DNA of 64,000 bases, taken from NCBI GenBank assembly GCA_020536535.1, contig JAHLWZ010000828.1, positions 34,799-98,798 of the forward strand, in the 5' to 3' direction. Position 1 is the first letter of the stretch, and the number at the start of each line of letters is the position of its first letter. Positions 46,801-60,825 of this stretch are shown piece after piece. The position numbers and the translations under genes are program-made. The notes under the pieces are model-generated. The model had not been told where the DNA came from, made no database searches, and worked only from the letters and a program-made list of their open reading frames with translations. The DNA comes from Pelomyxa schiedti (Eukaryota > Evosea > Pelobiontida > Pelomyxidae).

Positions 46801-49800
46801 GCAAGTTATGGCAAAACAACAAGAAGAAATGACTGCTCTCAATGGTGTATTAGTGGAGGAACAAACTCGGACATCACAACAAAAAGAATCTGTACAGGGA
46901 AAATTAAGTGAGATTCAGCCTCTTCTGGATGGAGCCCGAAACCTTGTCAAAGGCCTTACCCGCCGAAATATCGAAGAGATGCGTACATTGAGAACTCCTA
47001 GGTCATTTCCCCTCCAACATCCGACTGTAATGTGACATTATCCAGTCAAACAATATGCGATATAATGGAGGGTGTTGTGAGATTAACAGGAGACACTAAC
47101 ACTACATGGCCAGCCATAAAAGCTGTCCTTGGCCGTTCTCAAATAATCAATGAACTTGTTAACTTCGATCCCGAGCAGGTAATGTACCAAGTCCATTTTA
47201 CTTCCCAGTTTCTCAGTTTGAAAAGGTTACTGTTGAGCAGAGGAGAGCTGTAGAAAAACTTCTTCTTGAGCGACAGTATTCATTTGAACCTGTCAATGCA
47301 CGCCACGCATGTCAAGCAGCTCTGCCTCTTGCCCAGGTTCACCACACAACCGTTCTTTCTAGATAATCTTTCTAGTGGGTTACTGCCGTTGTTAAATACT
47401 CTGAAGTCAAACACGCAATAGCACCACTAGAGCGAGACTTTGCGGCAGCTAGTGCCCAATTAGCTGCCACTGAAGAGAAGCTCTCTGTTCTAAAAGCAAC
47501 CATGAATCAGGTACTGTCCCTCCAGTGCTGTATCTCTTTGCTTACAGCTTTTTCCTTTCCAAGTTGGTCACAGATATCGAAACCCTCAAGACACAATACC
47601 AGAAAACAACAGAAGACGCTATGAGGAATCAAATTGCTCTAGAGGGCACAGAAAAGGTGTTGTTTCACTTGTCAACTTCCAGACTAATAGCAAGGCTTAG
47701 ACACTGGCCAAGGCAAAAGCACTTCTAAATAAACTTGGAGTAGAACAGAATAGATGGACAGGCAGGCAACGAGAAATTGAGAAACTTCTATCGATGACGG
47801 CAGTTGGATCACTGCTTGCAGCTGCTTTTGTTACTTACCTTGGCTCTGCAAATGAGGATATGCGAGCAGCAACTACATCCAAGTGGAAAGAGTGTGCTCC
47901 ATCTTTCTCATCTTTTTCCAACTTCTATTGTCTATGGGTAAAACCAGAATTTGTGGACAGAAAGAATGGAGTTTTGTGACGTTCCTGAGCAACGAAACTG
48001 AGCTTGCTGCCATGAGAAAGGATGGCTTACCAAGTGACAGTTTATCTGCGGAAAATGCCCTCATTATAAACTGGACCCCAGTGTATGTGTCACCCAGAAT
48101 TTATCCAAAAAATGACCCGCAGAATAGTGTGCCGTTTATAATAGATCCCTCATCTACTTCTGAGAACTGGCTAATGAATTTTGCGAGCTCAAAAAGTGAA
48201 TATCACCCTGAAGCAGGGGATGAACAAGCAGTAAAAACACGAGTGGAAGTAGTTACGCAAGGTGATCCCAAGCTAGTCAATAAACTTGAATTGGCTGTCC
48301 GGTTTGGAAAAACACTTGTTATACAAGTTGCGTTATTTTATCGTATCTTTGGCTCAAATTATTTAAGGAAGCAGATAAAATTCACCCTGTACTATTTCCG
48401 CTTTTGCGGAAATCGTTTTCTAAGCAGGGGCCCCAGGTGACAATTCAAATAGGTATCTCATTGTGGAGACTATGCTCTGAAAAACACTTTTTAATGGTAT
48501 TAAGGGGATAGACAAGTCACTTATTCAGATGACTTTCGTATGTTCTTACTCACCAGAGATCCCCAACCTGACTTGACTCCTGATGCACGTGCCCTGATTT
48601 GTGAGGTCTTATGTACTCTTTCACTAGAAATACTGAAGGCCTTTCCAGGTAAATTATACTGTAACGAGATCTGGCCTTGAGGGTCAGCTTCTTGGTATTG
48701 CTCTTACTTCAGAGAAACCCTCACTGGAGCAAAAAAGCATCCAAGCCCTCATTGATGAAGACCGAGCAAAACTCGAGATGCTCGCCATTGAAGAAAAACT
48801 GCTAACCGATTTGGGAAATGCCTCAGGAAACATCTTGGAGAATGTGGCATTACAAGACTCACTCAACGAGACAAAGCAGAAAGCTTCAGAAATAGCACTC
48901 ACCCTTTCTAAGAGTGCAACTCTGAAAGTACTGTTCTCCTATTGCAGTCTTTTCCTGTGTCACATTCCTTAGACCCAACTAGACTCTGAGAGGAATTTAT
49001 ACAAACCAATAGCCACTACTGGCAGTAAGCTTTTTTTTATGCTCTCCGAGCTTCACAAGGTATTAATTACTACTGTGGAAATTTTGAAGCCTCACTTTTT
49101 AAAGATCAATAGCATGTATTGTTACTCATTGACAAGTTTTCTACCAATCTTCAAGCGTGCTTTGGGAATTCCAAATGACCAAGCAGAAAACGTGAAACTC
49201 CGAATCAACAGCATTATTGAATGTCTACAAAAGTCTCTTTTTGAATATATTGCTCGGTCTATTTTCAAGGGTGACAGATTGACGTTCTCCATGCATATGG
49301 TGCACATAATGAAACCCGAATTATTTCAACAAAAAGTGCATCTCTTTAAAGAAGACTACAGTGAATTTAACTGAATAACAGGAATGGGAAGTTTTCGTTG
49401 GGCAGACGGCAGAAACTAGCCTCTCATCCCCTAATTTTCCTTCATGGATTACTGCAGGTTCCAAAGATCAAATAACGTTTTTCGCAGAACTAGAGGTATT
49501 AAGAACTGTCACGTCGAGTTTCTTTAACTGGTCTAGACTGTGTTCCCCTCCGTTCTGGCCGCGTTCTCTCTCACGCAAAATACTTTATGGGCAAATTGGA
49601 GCATACATGTGGAATGTGAAATGTCATTTCCTTCACAGATTGTAGCCAAGACAACACCATTCCAACGTTTGCTGCTTATAAAAGCTCTTCGTCCGGACAG
49701 ACTAGAATCTGCGAGTGTGCCTACACACTTATTCGAAAGTCCCGTTAACTTTTTCCAAAAAGTGGCCAATTTTTGTACCGCGGCCTTATCTCTGCCAAGC

Positions 49801-51981
49801 CTCTCTCCCGCTGCTCTCAACTTAGAGAGGCTGCATGCCAATGGAGAAACATCCGCCAAGGAACCAATCCTCCTTATTACAACACTTGGCGCAGATCCCT
49901 CCCAAGATTTGGAGGAGGTTGCCGGAAAACACTCTCCCACAAAAAAATTCACCTCGGTAACTGTTTCGTTTATTTCCACTATTCTCAAGTCTGTTGTAGA
50001 TTCCCATGGGACAGGGACAGCAAGACCGCGCCCTTGCTACACTTGTATCCTCAATGAAAACGGGAGACTGGGTCATACTCAAGAACCTTCACCTTGCAGT
50101 GTCCTGGCTACCTGTACTAGAGCAGGAATTGAAATGTGGGGATGTTCACCCTGACTTTAGGTAGCACCGACTGTGGGGAAACTCTTGAAACTAAATACAA
50201 ATTAGATTGTGGTTAACAACAGAACCTCATGACAAATTTTCTACTATCCTTTTGCAATCATGCATGAAAATCACCTTCGAAGCACCCCCAGGTACACTTT
50301 TATTACCCAAACGATCTTATTTGCATTAGGCATAAAGAAAAATCTTGAGCGAACATATGGTAGTTGGTCTCCAGAGTTCATCCGCCAAGGAAGCATCCTG
50401 CGTGCACAGTGTCTGTTCACACTTGCATGGTAATTTGGACTGAGTTTTATTTTTGCCATAAAGGTTTCAAATTAGGTTCCATGCTATCATACAAGAAAGA
50501 AGAAAGTACATCCCACAAGCTTGGACTAAGTTCTATGAATTCAATGAAGCCGACCTTCGAGCAGCAACAGATGTCATTGACCGACTTGCTCAAAATCAGG
50601 TTTATAGTTATCCTCTTGAGTTTTACTTAGTGCACCAGGATCAATTCATGCAAGAAACAAAGAATTGGGCTTCTGTTCATGGGTTATTAGAAAACGCAGT
50701 TTATGGAGGGAGAGTAGATAATACCTTTGATTTCAAAGTACTACAAAATTACCTTCGTATGTATTTTTGCACAGATTACCTCAGTAGCTCAGGCCCATTG
50801 AAGCCGCTTGCTCCAAATGTACCTTTGCGTTTTCATAGACAATTACTTTTTTGTGAATCTAAGTTCTAATCTCAGGTGAACATTCCACAGTCAGCAAACC
50901 ACGCTGATTACCTTCGTGTTATCAGTGCTCTTCCTGTAGTCGGAGATCCTGTCACATTTTCTCTTCCGCATAATATTGATCGATCTCAGCAAAGAACAAA
51001 CAGCAGTCATGTTTTAAGACAACTCAAAAGCATGGCTTCTGCCTCCGGAGTAACAATGTTATTCTCCACGTGGAAAGATAGGTTGAACCCAATTGTTAAA
51101 CTTTGGCGAACATTGACAAAGGTTTACACCTCTTACTCTTTTCAAGCCTCTCACGTTTGATAGGATTGCAGAGATTTCCTCAATCCTCTTTCCGTTCCCA
51201 GTGACTCCAGTGCTTCCCCTATTGACGCATTTGTCATCATGCAAGCATCTTCCGCCCGTGCTTTATTGCAGCATGTAGATAATGATGTCTCCAACATAAA
51301 TGAGTATATCATGGGACGCATACCACTTTCTGCCGAAATACATGCCCTTGGTACTAGCTTGCTCCTCGATCACGTACCAGAATCCTGGGAATCAAAATGG
51401 GATGGAGGCCCTACTGAAGCAGTCTTGTGGGTACGAGTACTAGTTCAAAAAACATCCGCAATACAAGGGTGGATGAAAAATTGTCTTGCTGGAACGCTAC
51501 TCAGCTGGCCCCTTAACCTCAATGATTTGTTTCATCCCTCAACTTTTGTTGATGCCCTATGCCAACAAACAGCCCGTTCCAGTATGTACATAACCAAAAA
51601 CCTAACCGAGTTAATTCTTCAACAGTGAGACGCACTCTCGATACTCTTACACTTGTGGCAACTTGGACCAAAGTTCCATCCATCTCCACGCCATCAGCCA
51701 CCATCTCAGGGATGCTACTGCAGGGCTGTACCATAGATTCCTCTGGCCGGCTAGTTGATGCAGAGGCCACAGCCCCAGAACTCGTTCCAACTCCGGCCTT
51801 GACCTTATATTGGCTTCCTGCCGAAACTCCATCACCTTATGCCGGGACTATGACCGTTGATGTTCCAGTCTACCTGAATTTGCAGAGAGAGAAGCTGGTT
51901 ATGACCCTATCGCTGCCTTGCACAGGCACGAAGGAGAAATGGTGTATAGCTGGTGTGGCACTTTTCCTCAGTGAGGTGTAG
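35071..51981 (+). CDS. DYNC2H1: Cytoplasmic dynein 2 (IFT) heavy chain
   Basis: A giant gene of several dozen exons with short introns. Exons across the full length match the retrograde intraflagellar-transport dynein heavy chain. Tail: [17 protein letters not shown] and [23 protein letters not shown]1: [20 protein letters not shown] and [19 protein letters not shown] (41840-42010). AAA1-2 linker: [22 protein letters not shown]2: [17 protein letters not shown] (about 43030). AAA3: [12 protein letters not shown] (44285). AAA4: [19 protein letters not shown] (45735), with the DHC2-specific altered P-loop. Stalk coiled coil 46560-47850. AAA5: [16 protein letters not shown] [14 protein letters not shown] (48285). 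AAA6 and C-terminal domain end VALFLSEV. It drives retrograde transport in cilia. The start [20 protein letters not shown] is inferred, and many splice sites were not individually resolved. Confidence 0.93.
43759..43802. repeat. Uninterrupted 44-nt poly(C) tract inside a DYNC2H1 intron
   Basis: Forty-four consecutive C's lie between the exon ending [11 protein letters not shown] and the exon beginning [17 protein letters not shown]. The intron starts GTTTCTT near 43751 and ends CTGTAG at 43848. The tract replaces the usual T-rich polypyrimidine tract. Confidence 0.95.
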
Positions 51982-52110
51982 AAATGAGCATGGTGTGGAA
52001 ACCGACACCAACGCGAATGTAAATTCCCCCGTTGTTACATAAGGAAACCAAAGAAATTTTGTGCTTCTTAGGGGATAGATGATTAAAGCAAAGTCTTTTT
52101 TTTCCTACTT

Positions 52111-53995
52111 TTAGAACTCCCAAAGGAAAGGTACTGCTGGGAGCCCTTCTTCATTAAATATGTAGCACATTGGCCACTCAGAAAAGATGTACCTGACACC
52201 TGTGACAGTGTGTGACAGTGTGAAGGAGACCTTCAGTCTGATGGATGTGGGGTTTACCTGTATAAATAGTGAGGATTTGGACACGGAAATTGGGCCAACA
52301 TACATAGTAAATATCGGCTTCATACCAGTCACCATTGGATGCTTGCAGTTCGGCTGTGTACCCACACTGTTTTTTGGATACCCCGTCTGGGCATGTAGGG
52401 TCATTGAATACTAGCCCGGATCCCACGCTATCCTTGGCGTATACAACTAGAACTGACGCATCTGGCCCATCGCTTTCCTTTGTGATGCTGGACACGGTTG
52501 GGCCTTCATAAACAGTTGTTGTGTTTCCGTAAAGGAAGTGCTCCACAGAAAGCGCCAGGCGAAGGCCTACATCCTGTTTATCTGTCGGGTGTATGTCCCC
52601 CTTTTTCGTTGGTGAGAAACTACTGTATGCATACAGCACTTTCGTATTACCTGTGGACTTGTTATGTCTCCTAGGTCCACAGCTGAGGCCATTCCTACGT
52701 AGGGCAAAGAAAGAGCCGCTGTCTGAGCGATTCTTTGGTATGGTAGTGCGTCACCAGGGTCACCCTCAATATATGGAGCAAGTTGAACGAAAAAGAATCC
52801 AAATTGGTCGGGTGTTACACCCCACTTTGCGCGCCAATCATTTATCATTGCTGGGAAACTGTTGGAAGTGAGTCAAGTGGGAAAGAAAAGGTAGTATGCA
52901 ATGTGAAAATGAATGGAGATAGCACCTGCACATGTAGCACTCATAATTCCCAGCATTGGATTCTCCCTGATACCAAACGGCACCCTTGACAGTTAAATCC
53001 AGTATTGGCACAATCATTGCGTTCCACAGTACAGATAGCATATTTGGTGGCGTACTGTCTCCACTGTTGCAGTAACTACATACAGCCAAGGCATCGGGGC
53101 TAGACCAGGCTTCGATATATGTACCACCCCAGTTGTCACTGATTAAGCCAATAGGGATTTGCTGCCGATCGAACAGTTCGCGTCCAAAGAACCAACAAAC
53201 GGCAGAGAAATAGGCCCAGCTTGGACCACCAATGGAACCTAGTGGGAGTGGTAAATGAACAGTACTCTCCATAAGTACGGATACTTGCTGAAGCACTCGT
53301 CCATGGTTGAACAATGCTTGCGAATTCATCAAGAGGCACGGTAGAGTAATTGTTTTGTCCCACAGTGAATACTCTGATCATGGGATAGTTATCAGCAGCA
53401 GCTATCTAGTGCCAGAGCAGTGAACACCATTACTCAAGTTATACTCATTCAGGGCGTTAATGTGTTGGATTCAGATTCACACCTCCGCAGCAGCATTCAT
53501 CGAATCACCCACTGTCATTTGCATGTTACTTTGCCCTCCACAAACATAAACATCCCCAAACAGTACATCTAAATAAACTTGTTAGTTCATGGAAAAAACC
53601 CCTCGCCAATTAGGCAACTACTCTCAAAAACCAAACCCCAAACCCAAACAACAAATCAGGTCTCCAACCAAACCAAACAACGCACCCTCCAAAGTTTGCT
53701 TTGCATTTGCGGTGGTGTCCACAACATACACCTCGTGCGCCACAAACGACGCGTCAACGGGGGGCAGCGTCGCCTTCCACTTGCCCGTCCCCTTGTCCGC
53801 CGTCACCGACGCCACCAGCATCTCGTCAAAGTACACCCTGATGGCCCCGCCCGCCGTCGCCCACCCGTATATCGTGGAGCTCCTCGGCGCCGCCTGCATC
53901 ACCATGTGCGACCCAAACGCGTTGCTGATGATGCTGCCGTAGCACCCACCAACAACAACCAACAACGCCACAACCGCCACACACGCCAGAGCCAT
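52111..53995 (-). CDS. SIAE: Sialate O-acetylesterase (secreted, SGNH-type)
   Basis: The ATG at 53995 gives a signal peptide (MALACVAVVALLVVVGGCYG) then ISNAFGSHMVMQAAP, the family opening. Catalytic block I is DVYVCGGQSNMQMTV near 53540 (the Ser of GQSNM). Later come AVCWFFGRELFDRQQIPIGL, NWGGTYIEAWSS, and the WNAMIVPIL/GAVWYQGESNAG block near 53000. The last exons have WGVTPDQFGFFFVQLAPY and the closing strand RYIFSEWPMCYIFNEEGLPA. The enzyme removes O-acetyl groups from sialic acids in lysosomes or outside the cell. Exons are joined by short introns. The gene is convergent with DYNC2H1, 129 bp apart. Confidence 0.9.
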
Positions 53996-54133
53996 GGCAA
54001 CTCCAACCCTTGATTTTCGTTTCTTTGAAACGTCGGTTCGTTGGTTTGACTTGATTCGTTTGTTCCCACAGTGAGGTGGAGTATAAATTACACACAACAG
54101 GGGGGACGTTGGGCGCTGGGGTTGGTGGGTGGT

Positions 54134-55553
54134 CTAGGGAAATGCGTCTTGGTTGCAGATGGGGCATCGGTGGTGGTCAGCGAGCCACTTGGCAACACAC
54201 TCTGTGTGGAAGCTGTGCAGGCAGGGTAGAACGCGAACCTCCTCACCATCCTCAAACTCCTCACAGCAGATGACGCACTTCTCACCTTCACCTCCTTTGT
54301 CCCCTGCTTGGAATGTCTTTGTGGGAAGTCCCTCAATAGCTTCGCGGGGAAGCCCACATGACACTTTGCCCACGGTCTCACCCAGCTCCACCAGTTGCTC
54401 ATATGACATGTTGTCCACATCGGGGTCTCTGGCCCGAATGTATCGCCGACGCGGGCGGCGTGCAATATAAGCTGGTGGAGGGGACGGTGTGTGGTCGCTG
54501 TCACCTTCGTCCTCGTCCCTGGCTATTGGCGGAGGTGGGGGTGTGTATTCTTTGACAACTCCTCTGTCTTGGTTAGGTTGCACCACCAGCAAATCTCGGG
54601 CGACAATTCCCAGTTCCTATATTTGTTGTATTATGAGTATGTTGGGGGTTGCTCACAGTTTATGTCATAGAGAAAGACCAAACCTTAAGAGTTACATCCT
54701 TTTGACTTTCGTTTAGTGGCAGTGGTGGGTGGTTTCGTACAAACTGAAACTGCCGAGAGCCATGCAAGATATGCTTTGATACGTGTTCCACCAGTTCCGA
54801 GTATAATGTGTTGGATGGGAACTGGACCACAGTACGAATACCACCAGGGCACATCAGCTTGATTTCACACATGGTTGGAGTAGTGGAATCTGTTTCAGAG
54901 GAAGCAGAAAGAGGAGGAACGGTACTAGCAGGGGCTTCTTGTATTGGTGGAGCGGTTTCTACGGCTACATGATTGCCCTGTTCCGCAGGTGGAGAAGCTA
55001 CAGAACCACTGACAGTGCCAGTTCCACTGCCAGTAGTCGTAGTAGTAGTAGCAGCAGCAGCTAAAGCCTTTGCTGCACGCTCGGCTTTGTCTCGTTGAAC
55101 TTGCTCGTGCAAAATAGCGCGCTGCCTTGCAGCTGCCTCACGTTCTCTTTTAGCTTCTTCTTCCTCTTTGGCAAGCTGGCGTTTACGGAACGCTTCACGC
55201 TCTTCCTCACGCTTTGAACGTTCCACTTCCCTGATACACATATTTAAGTTAATTAATTAATTAATTTATATCACTACCTTGGATTGACTGCCGCGACTGC
55301 CGGAAGTACAGGCGGAGCTGTCACCACAGGCGCTGTTGCCTTAACTTCCTCTTTGGGAGCAGTAACTACACCAGACATCACCCTATCTGCCATAAGCAAC
55401 CCGGCAAACTACGGTGGTAAAAACGAACCTGTCAATCGCCCTCGCGACATCATTGTGGCACAACTCAAGCGCCCTTTCGCTGGCAGCCGGATCGAAACCC
55501 ATCTCCACCATTTGCACAAGCAACACTGGATCTGCCGTTTCTCCCCCAGACAT
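54134..55553 (-). CDS. UBA-coiled coil-UBX-RING-H2 fusion protein (UBXN1/SAKS1-like fused to an E3 ligase)
   Basis: The ATG at 55553 starts MSGGETADPVLLVQMVEMGF, a UBA domain (continues SERALELCHNDVARAIDRF). A long charged coiled coil ends in LHEQVQRDKAERAAK, a hallmark of SAKS1/UBXN1-type UBX proteins. After a Thr/Ser-rich linker comes the UBX domain (IKLMCPGGIRTVVQFPSNTL ... LPLNESQKDVTLK). Its last strand, ELGIVARDLLVVQPN, is supplied by the final exon. The same uninterrupted exon runs on through a Pro/Arg linker into MSYEQLVELGETVGKVSCGL and a RING-H2 (CVICCEEF, LPCLHSFHTEC, CPIC). The UBX part should bind p97/Cdc48, the UBA ubiquitin, and the RING an E2. An upstream in-frame ATG at 55601 is an alternative start. 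Confidence 0.88.
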
Positions 55554-55716
55554 GGTACTCCTCCCCCCGGAGTTTAGATGCAGAACCCGGTCGTTCGACA
55601 TTACTGTCTAGCTTGGCGTTTCCTTTTTTTTTTTCTGTGTTGGATCTGCAAGGTCTTGTTCTTTTCTCTGTTCGATCAACAACGAGGCCGATACAGCATT
55701 ACCCGGACAACAACAA

Positions 55717-57159
<1,443 letters not shown>

Positions 57160-57228
57160 GACAAGGGTGCATTTGGGGAGTAAGAGGAGGTTCCAAATTT
57201 TTGCACATAAGAGAAATTGTTTTTTGCT

Positions 57229-59036
57229 TCATATTATTGGGTTTAGTGACAACACCAGTTTTTCAAGAGAATGAGACGACACATCGATAAGTAGCACCAT
57301 GTGGGTTTGGGTAAATTCAGGTACTGAGACTATCCAGGTGCCACCTGAACCACATTAGTTTTTAAACACAAGTAAAGGTTGATACATGGGAGTCGCTTAT
57401 TGTCAGAACAAGTTCCCTGGCAACCGGCAAAAAATACATTTGGTGAATGCTCCAGTAGGAAAGGGTCCTGGTCCAGAGGTAAAGACGGACACTGAACTTG
57501 AGTTGAGTGGAAATGGAGGTGAGACAGATAGGAACATAGAAGGGAACAGTCGGCATCATATGGCGCATGTTAATCATTGTCTCCATGACATCTACAGTGC
57601 TGTCAAGGTGAGACCTTTCTTTGAAGGTTGAAACGTTCTGGCCCGATGTTCCATACCACCTGTATAAAAGTTGGTATAGTATTTGAAAAATACAGTCCTA
57701 CCGCTCATTCTCGATGACTAAGGAGTAGGGATTGGCAACGAAATGGACAGTCTCTTTGGCAGTCTTGGGGAACAAGAACCTGCCAGGCATGAATATTAAA
57801 CACTGTGTTCACACTACAGTTTCAAAGGAGGTTGCGGCACAGCTGATAGCGTTGGATCCGCCTGGCCTGGCATTATATCAACGTGTAAGGAAACTCCCAG
57901 ACGGGAAAGGAAGATCTCGAAGTTCCTAAGAGACTTCACATAACCGTCACCAAAATCTCCTTGTATTGCCTGGGGTTTTTTTGTTTTGTTTTAGAACAAG
58001 AAAGTCTAGTCAGTTCCAAACCATTGGATCAATGCAACCTCCAGCTATTATAAGTTTCGAGACTGAAGATGCCATCTCTTGATCCTTGAAAAAGTAGGTA
58101 CAACTGGAAGCAACTTCAACCCATAACGCCACCTCACCTGTGTCGTGCCACATAGCATGTTTATCCATTCTATTAATAGTTCTCTTTCCGGACTCTCTTT
58201 ATCAGATACATATATACCAGAAATTAATAATATGAGATTCCTTTGCCTTGCTATTGGATGTTACCAATAGGCATCGTAGAAAAGCATAATACTTGGTGAG
58301 TAAAGTAAAGGAGCACTGAAAATAGGTGCAGGGCCAGGGAAAAGAATTCGGTGAATAACAAGGCGTTCCTCAATAATTTCACCACAGACTCCCACCACCA
58401 TCCCCGTGAAAAGATCTCCACAGAAACGAAACTCATCAACTCCAGAATCTGGGTTCAAAACACGGCATGGCACCTTACCAGCAGAAGAATACACCAGTTC
58501 CAAACTCCCCGAGTTGTCCTCCAATAGCATAGGTGGTCGCAGAACAACCATTTTTCGTTTGGAGTAGTACGCTTCCAGGTCTTTCTAGGCGAAGAAAAGG
58601 AGAAGTTCAAGTAGCAAGCAAATCACTCACGTCAAGTTGCGAGCAAGACTCGGGGTCGAGTATTGACACTGAACCAATGACCATCACCAACGAGATCTCG
58701 CCCAATCTCTTCTCTTGGGGTTGTCCCCTTCCGTCTCTCCCGTAAACGCGACTGCGAAAAAGCGACCACGCATCAGCAAGCTCCGCACACGGCACGTAAC
58801 CCTCCCCCAATAACACTTTAGATGTGTCGCAATACCGCCGCCAGATCCCCGCCTTGATGCGCTCGTATCGGTCACGTGTCAACGAGGAAAAATCCTATTT
58901 TGAGGGTTTGTGCTGGGCGAACAACAACAACTTGGGAGCACTAGACTGCATCACTTACTACCACCATATCCTATCGTTTGCATACCGCTCCCCATAATCT
59001 CGGGGTTACGGGCTCCAGCTGTTCCTTCTTCGCCAT
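57229..59036 (-). CDS. POLD2: DNA polymerase delta subunit 2 (small/B subunit)
   Basis: Exon 1 (ATG at 59036) encodes MAKKEQLEPVTPRLWGA. It joins through a GTATGC intron to DFSSLTRDRYERIKAGIWRR. The OB-fold region reads MLLEDNSGSLELVYSS and FTGMVVGVCGEIIEERLVIH. The calcineurin-like phosphatase-fold part has the family signature VDIMPGQADPTLSAVPQPPL near 57850, then FVANPYSLVIENER, METMINMRHMMPTVP and DQDPFLLEHSPNVFFAGCQG. The end is GTWIVSVPEFTQTHMVLLID. POLD2 binds the catalytic subunit POLD1 and holds the Pol delta complex together; the phosphatase fold is inactive in eukaryotes. It is compact, with about eight introns. The stop at 57229-57231 is 69 bp from the WDR5 stop. Confidence 0.88.
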
Positions 59037-59159
59037 CGCTTTCTCAGTTCGGAAATCTGAGTAAGAACATGGGAATTCCTACTTGTATCTCTCTCGACGG
59101 AACAACTAAACAAAACAAAACTTAAAGCACGACGATCGGAGCGGCGAAGGGGCACGAGA

Positions 59160-60759
59160 ATGAGCCACAAGTGGAACATGAACGACTACTTTAGCAACAG
59201 TAGCACCACAAATAGTAGCGGAGGCGGGGGAGGAGGAAGGGGCTCTTCGTGTGGCGGACGAGGAGGCGGCAAGGGCAAATTGACACCAATCCCCGGCTTG
59301 GTTGCCAAACAGAACCAACAGCAGGCCAATGCTTCCACTTCTGGATCTGGATCTGGCTCCGCTTCTGCCACGGCCACGGCCACGGCCACCACTCCGGCGA
59401 CGGCGACTGGATCTACGGCGGAGACTACGTGTACTTCCGGATCTGCGACAACAAGTACTACTACAAGCAGCACATGTGCTTGCAACACAGCGGCGATTCC
59501 CATGTCTGACGTCCAAGTCATATCTTGCTCACGTAGGACTGACGTACCTGCGTACACTTCTTTCGTGTTGGGGTTTGTTGGCGCTTACGCGGGAGTAGGT
59601 TCTATATGAAGTGGTTGTGTGAAAGACTCAGAGAAGGGTTTGCTGATGTGGAGCATGGCGCCACTGTCACCAGGATAAATCTTTCCCCAGCTGTAGTTAG
59701 ATCCTTCGTCTGGTGTGTGGCTTTTCTGAACAAGCTGGTGAATAAAGAATTCCCTATCATCCAGGTGGTCAAAGGACTATGCGCCGTGGATTGACTGCTA
59801 TAATGACCCAACAACTGGCCCACTTCTTAAACAATACGATGCCCACTGCTTCAACTTCACTGTAAATTCACCCTCAGAACTGGAGCCAGGAATACGTCAC
59901 ACACTTGAACAACGCCTCGAGCAGTTAGCGAAGTTAGTCAGCTTCTATGGGCCTGAGAGGTACAGTTTGTTTTTTTTCCCTTTTTGAAGCATTAATCGCG
60001 GTTAGCATAATTTTACGGTTTGACCCGATTGTACTATATAGGAAAAAGGGAGACAGCACTCGCTATGATAACTTGTCTCATTACCCCCAAGTACCTCAAG
60101 TAAACTATGATCAGCCTAATGTATATATAGATTTGTGCGGCTGCCGGGGCTCTGGGAATTAAATTTATAGTGTTTGCGTTTTGCATCCCTTACAAAACTG
60201 TTGTTCCAAGGGTATAGTCAAATGCTTCATGTTCAGGAAACTAACTTGCCTAGATGGCTTCACTGGGATTTGAGCTTATTGCTCCTTCCATTGTCGAGAA
60301 AAAGCACATCATTTCTTCCATGGCAGAGATTGCAGGATCGCATGGGGTATCCTTCCCTTCCCCCTTTTTTCACTTCCACTCAAAGTCGTACATAGATTTC
60401 TTTGAGAACGTGTTGTGGTCCTGATCTCATTGGGTTCGCAGGGATTACAAAAAGCAGGTATGACATCAAGACCTAATCAACCATACTGAGTATGCTTCCC
60501 AGTTGTGTAAATGGAGACCAAGTTTCTGATGTATTAAAACTGAGAGGAAAAGCGCCGCTGACAACAGAACTGAAAGATCCTCATCAACGAACAGAGTGTG
60601 GTTGTACTAAGTCTACCGATATTGGCAGGTAATATCTGTTTGTCAAACAAATGCACTTTAATTTTCTCAAGTTATGCCTTGGAATTTGCATGTGGGCACA
60701 AATGTTTGTACTGCTATGCCAACCCCCTAAACCGCAACTCCCAAGCAGATTTATTTTAG
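59160..60759 (+). CDS. DUF1848 family protein with Cys-rich (probable Fe-S) C-terminus and low-complexity N-terminal extension
   Basis: The ATG at 59160 starts an extension of about 120 residues: MSHKWNMNDYFSNSSTTNSS, a Gly run, and Ser/Ala/Thr repeats. Then the DUF1848 core begins at ISCSRRTDVPAYTSF. Further exons give RFYMKWLCERLREGFADVEH, KDYAPWIDCYNDPTTGPLL, LEQRLEQLAKLVSFYGPERV and WRFDPIVLYRKKGDS. The last exons carry ECGCTKSTDIGRY and ACGHKCLYCYANPLNRN. The CxC and CxxxCxxC groups are typical of bacterial DUF1848 and suggest a metal or Fe-S site. Function is unknown. The family is mainly bacterial, yet here it has at least four spliceosomal introns and a host-like extension. The stop is at 60757-60759. 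Confidence 0.8.
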
Positions 60760-60825
60760 TGGGATTTTTCTCACAGACCTTAATAAAAGCTGCTTTGAAA
60801 AAAAAAAAAGAATGTCTTTTGAAGG

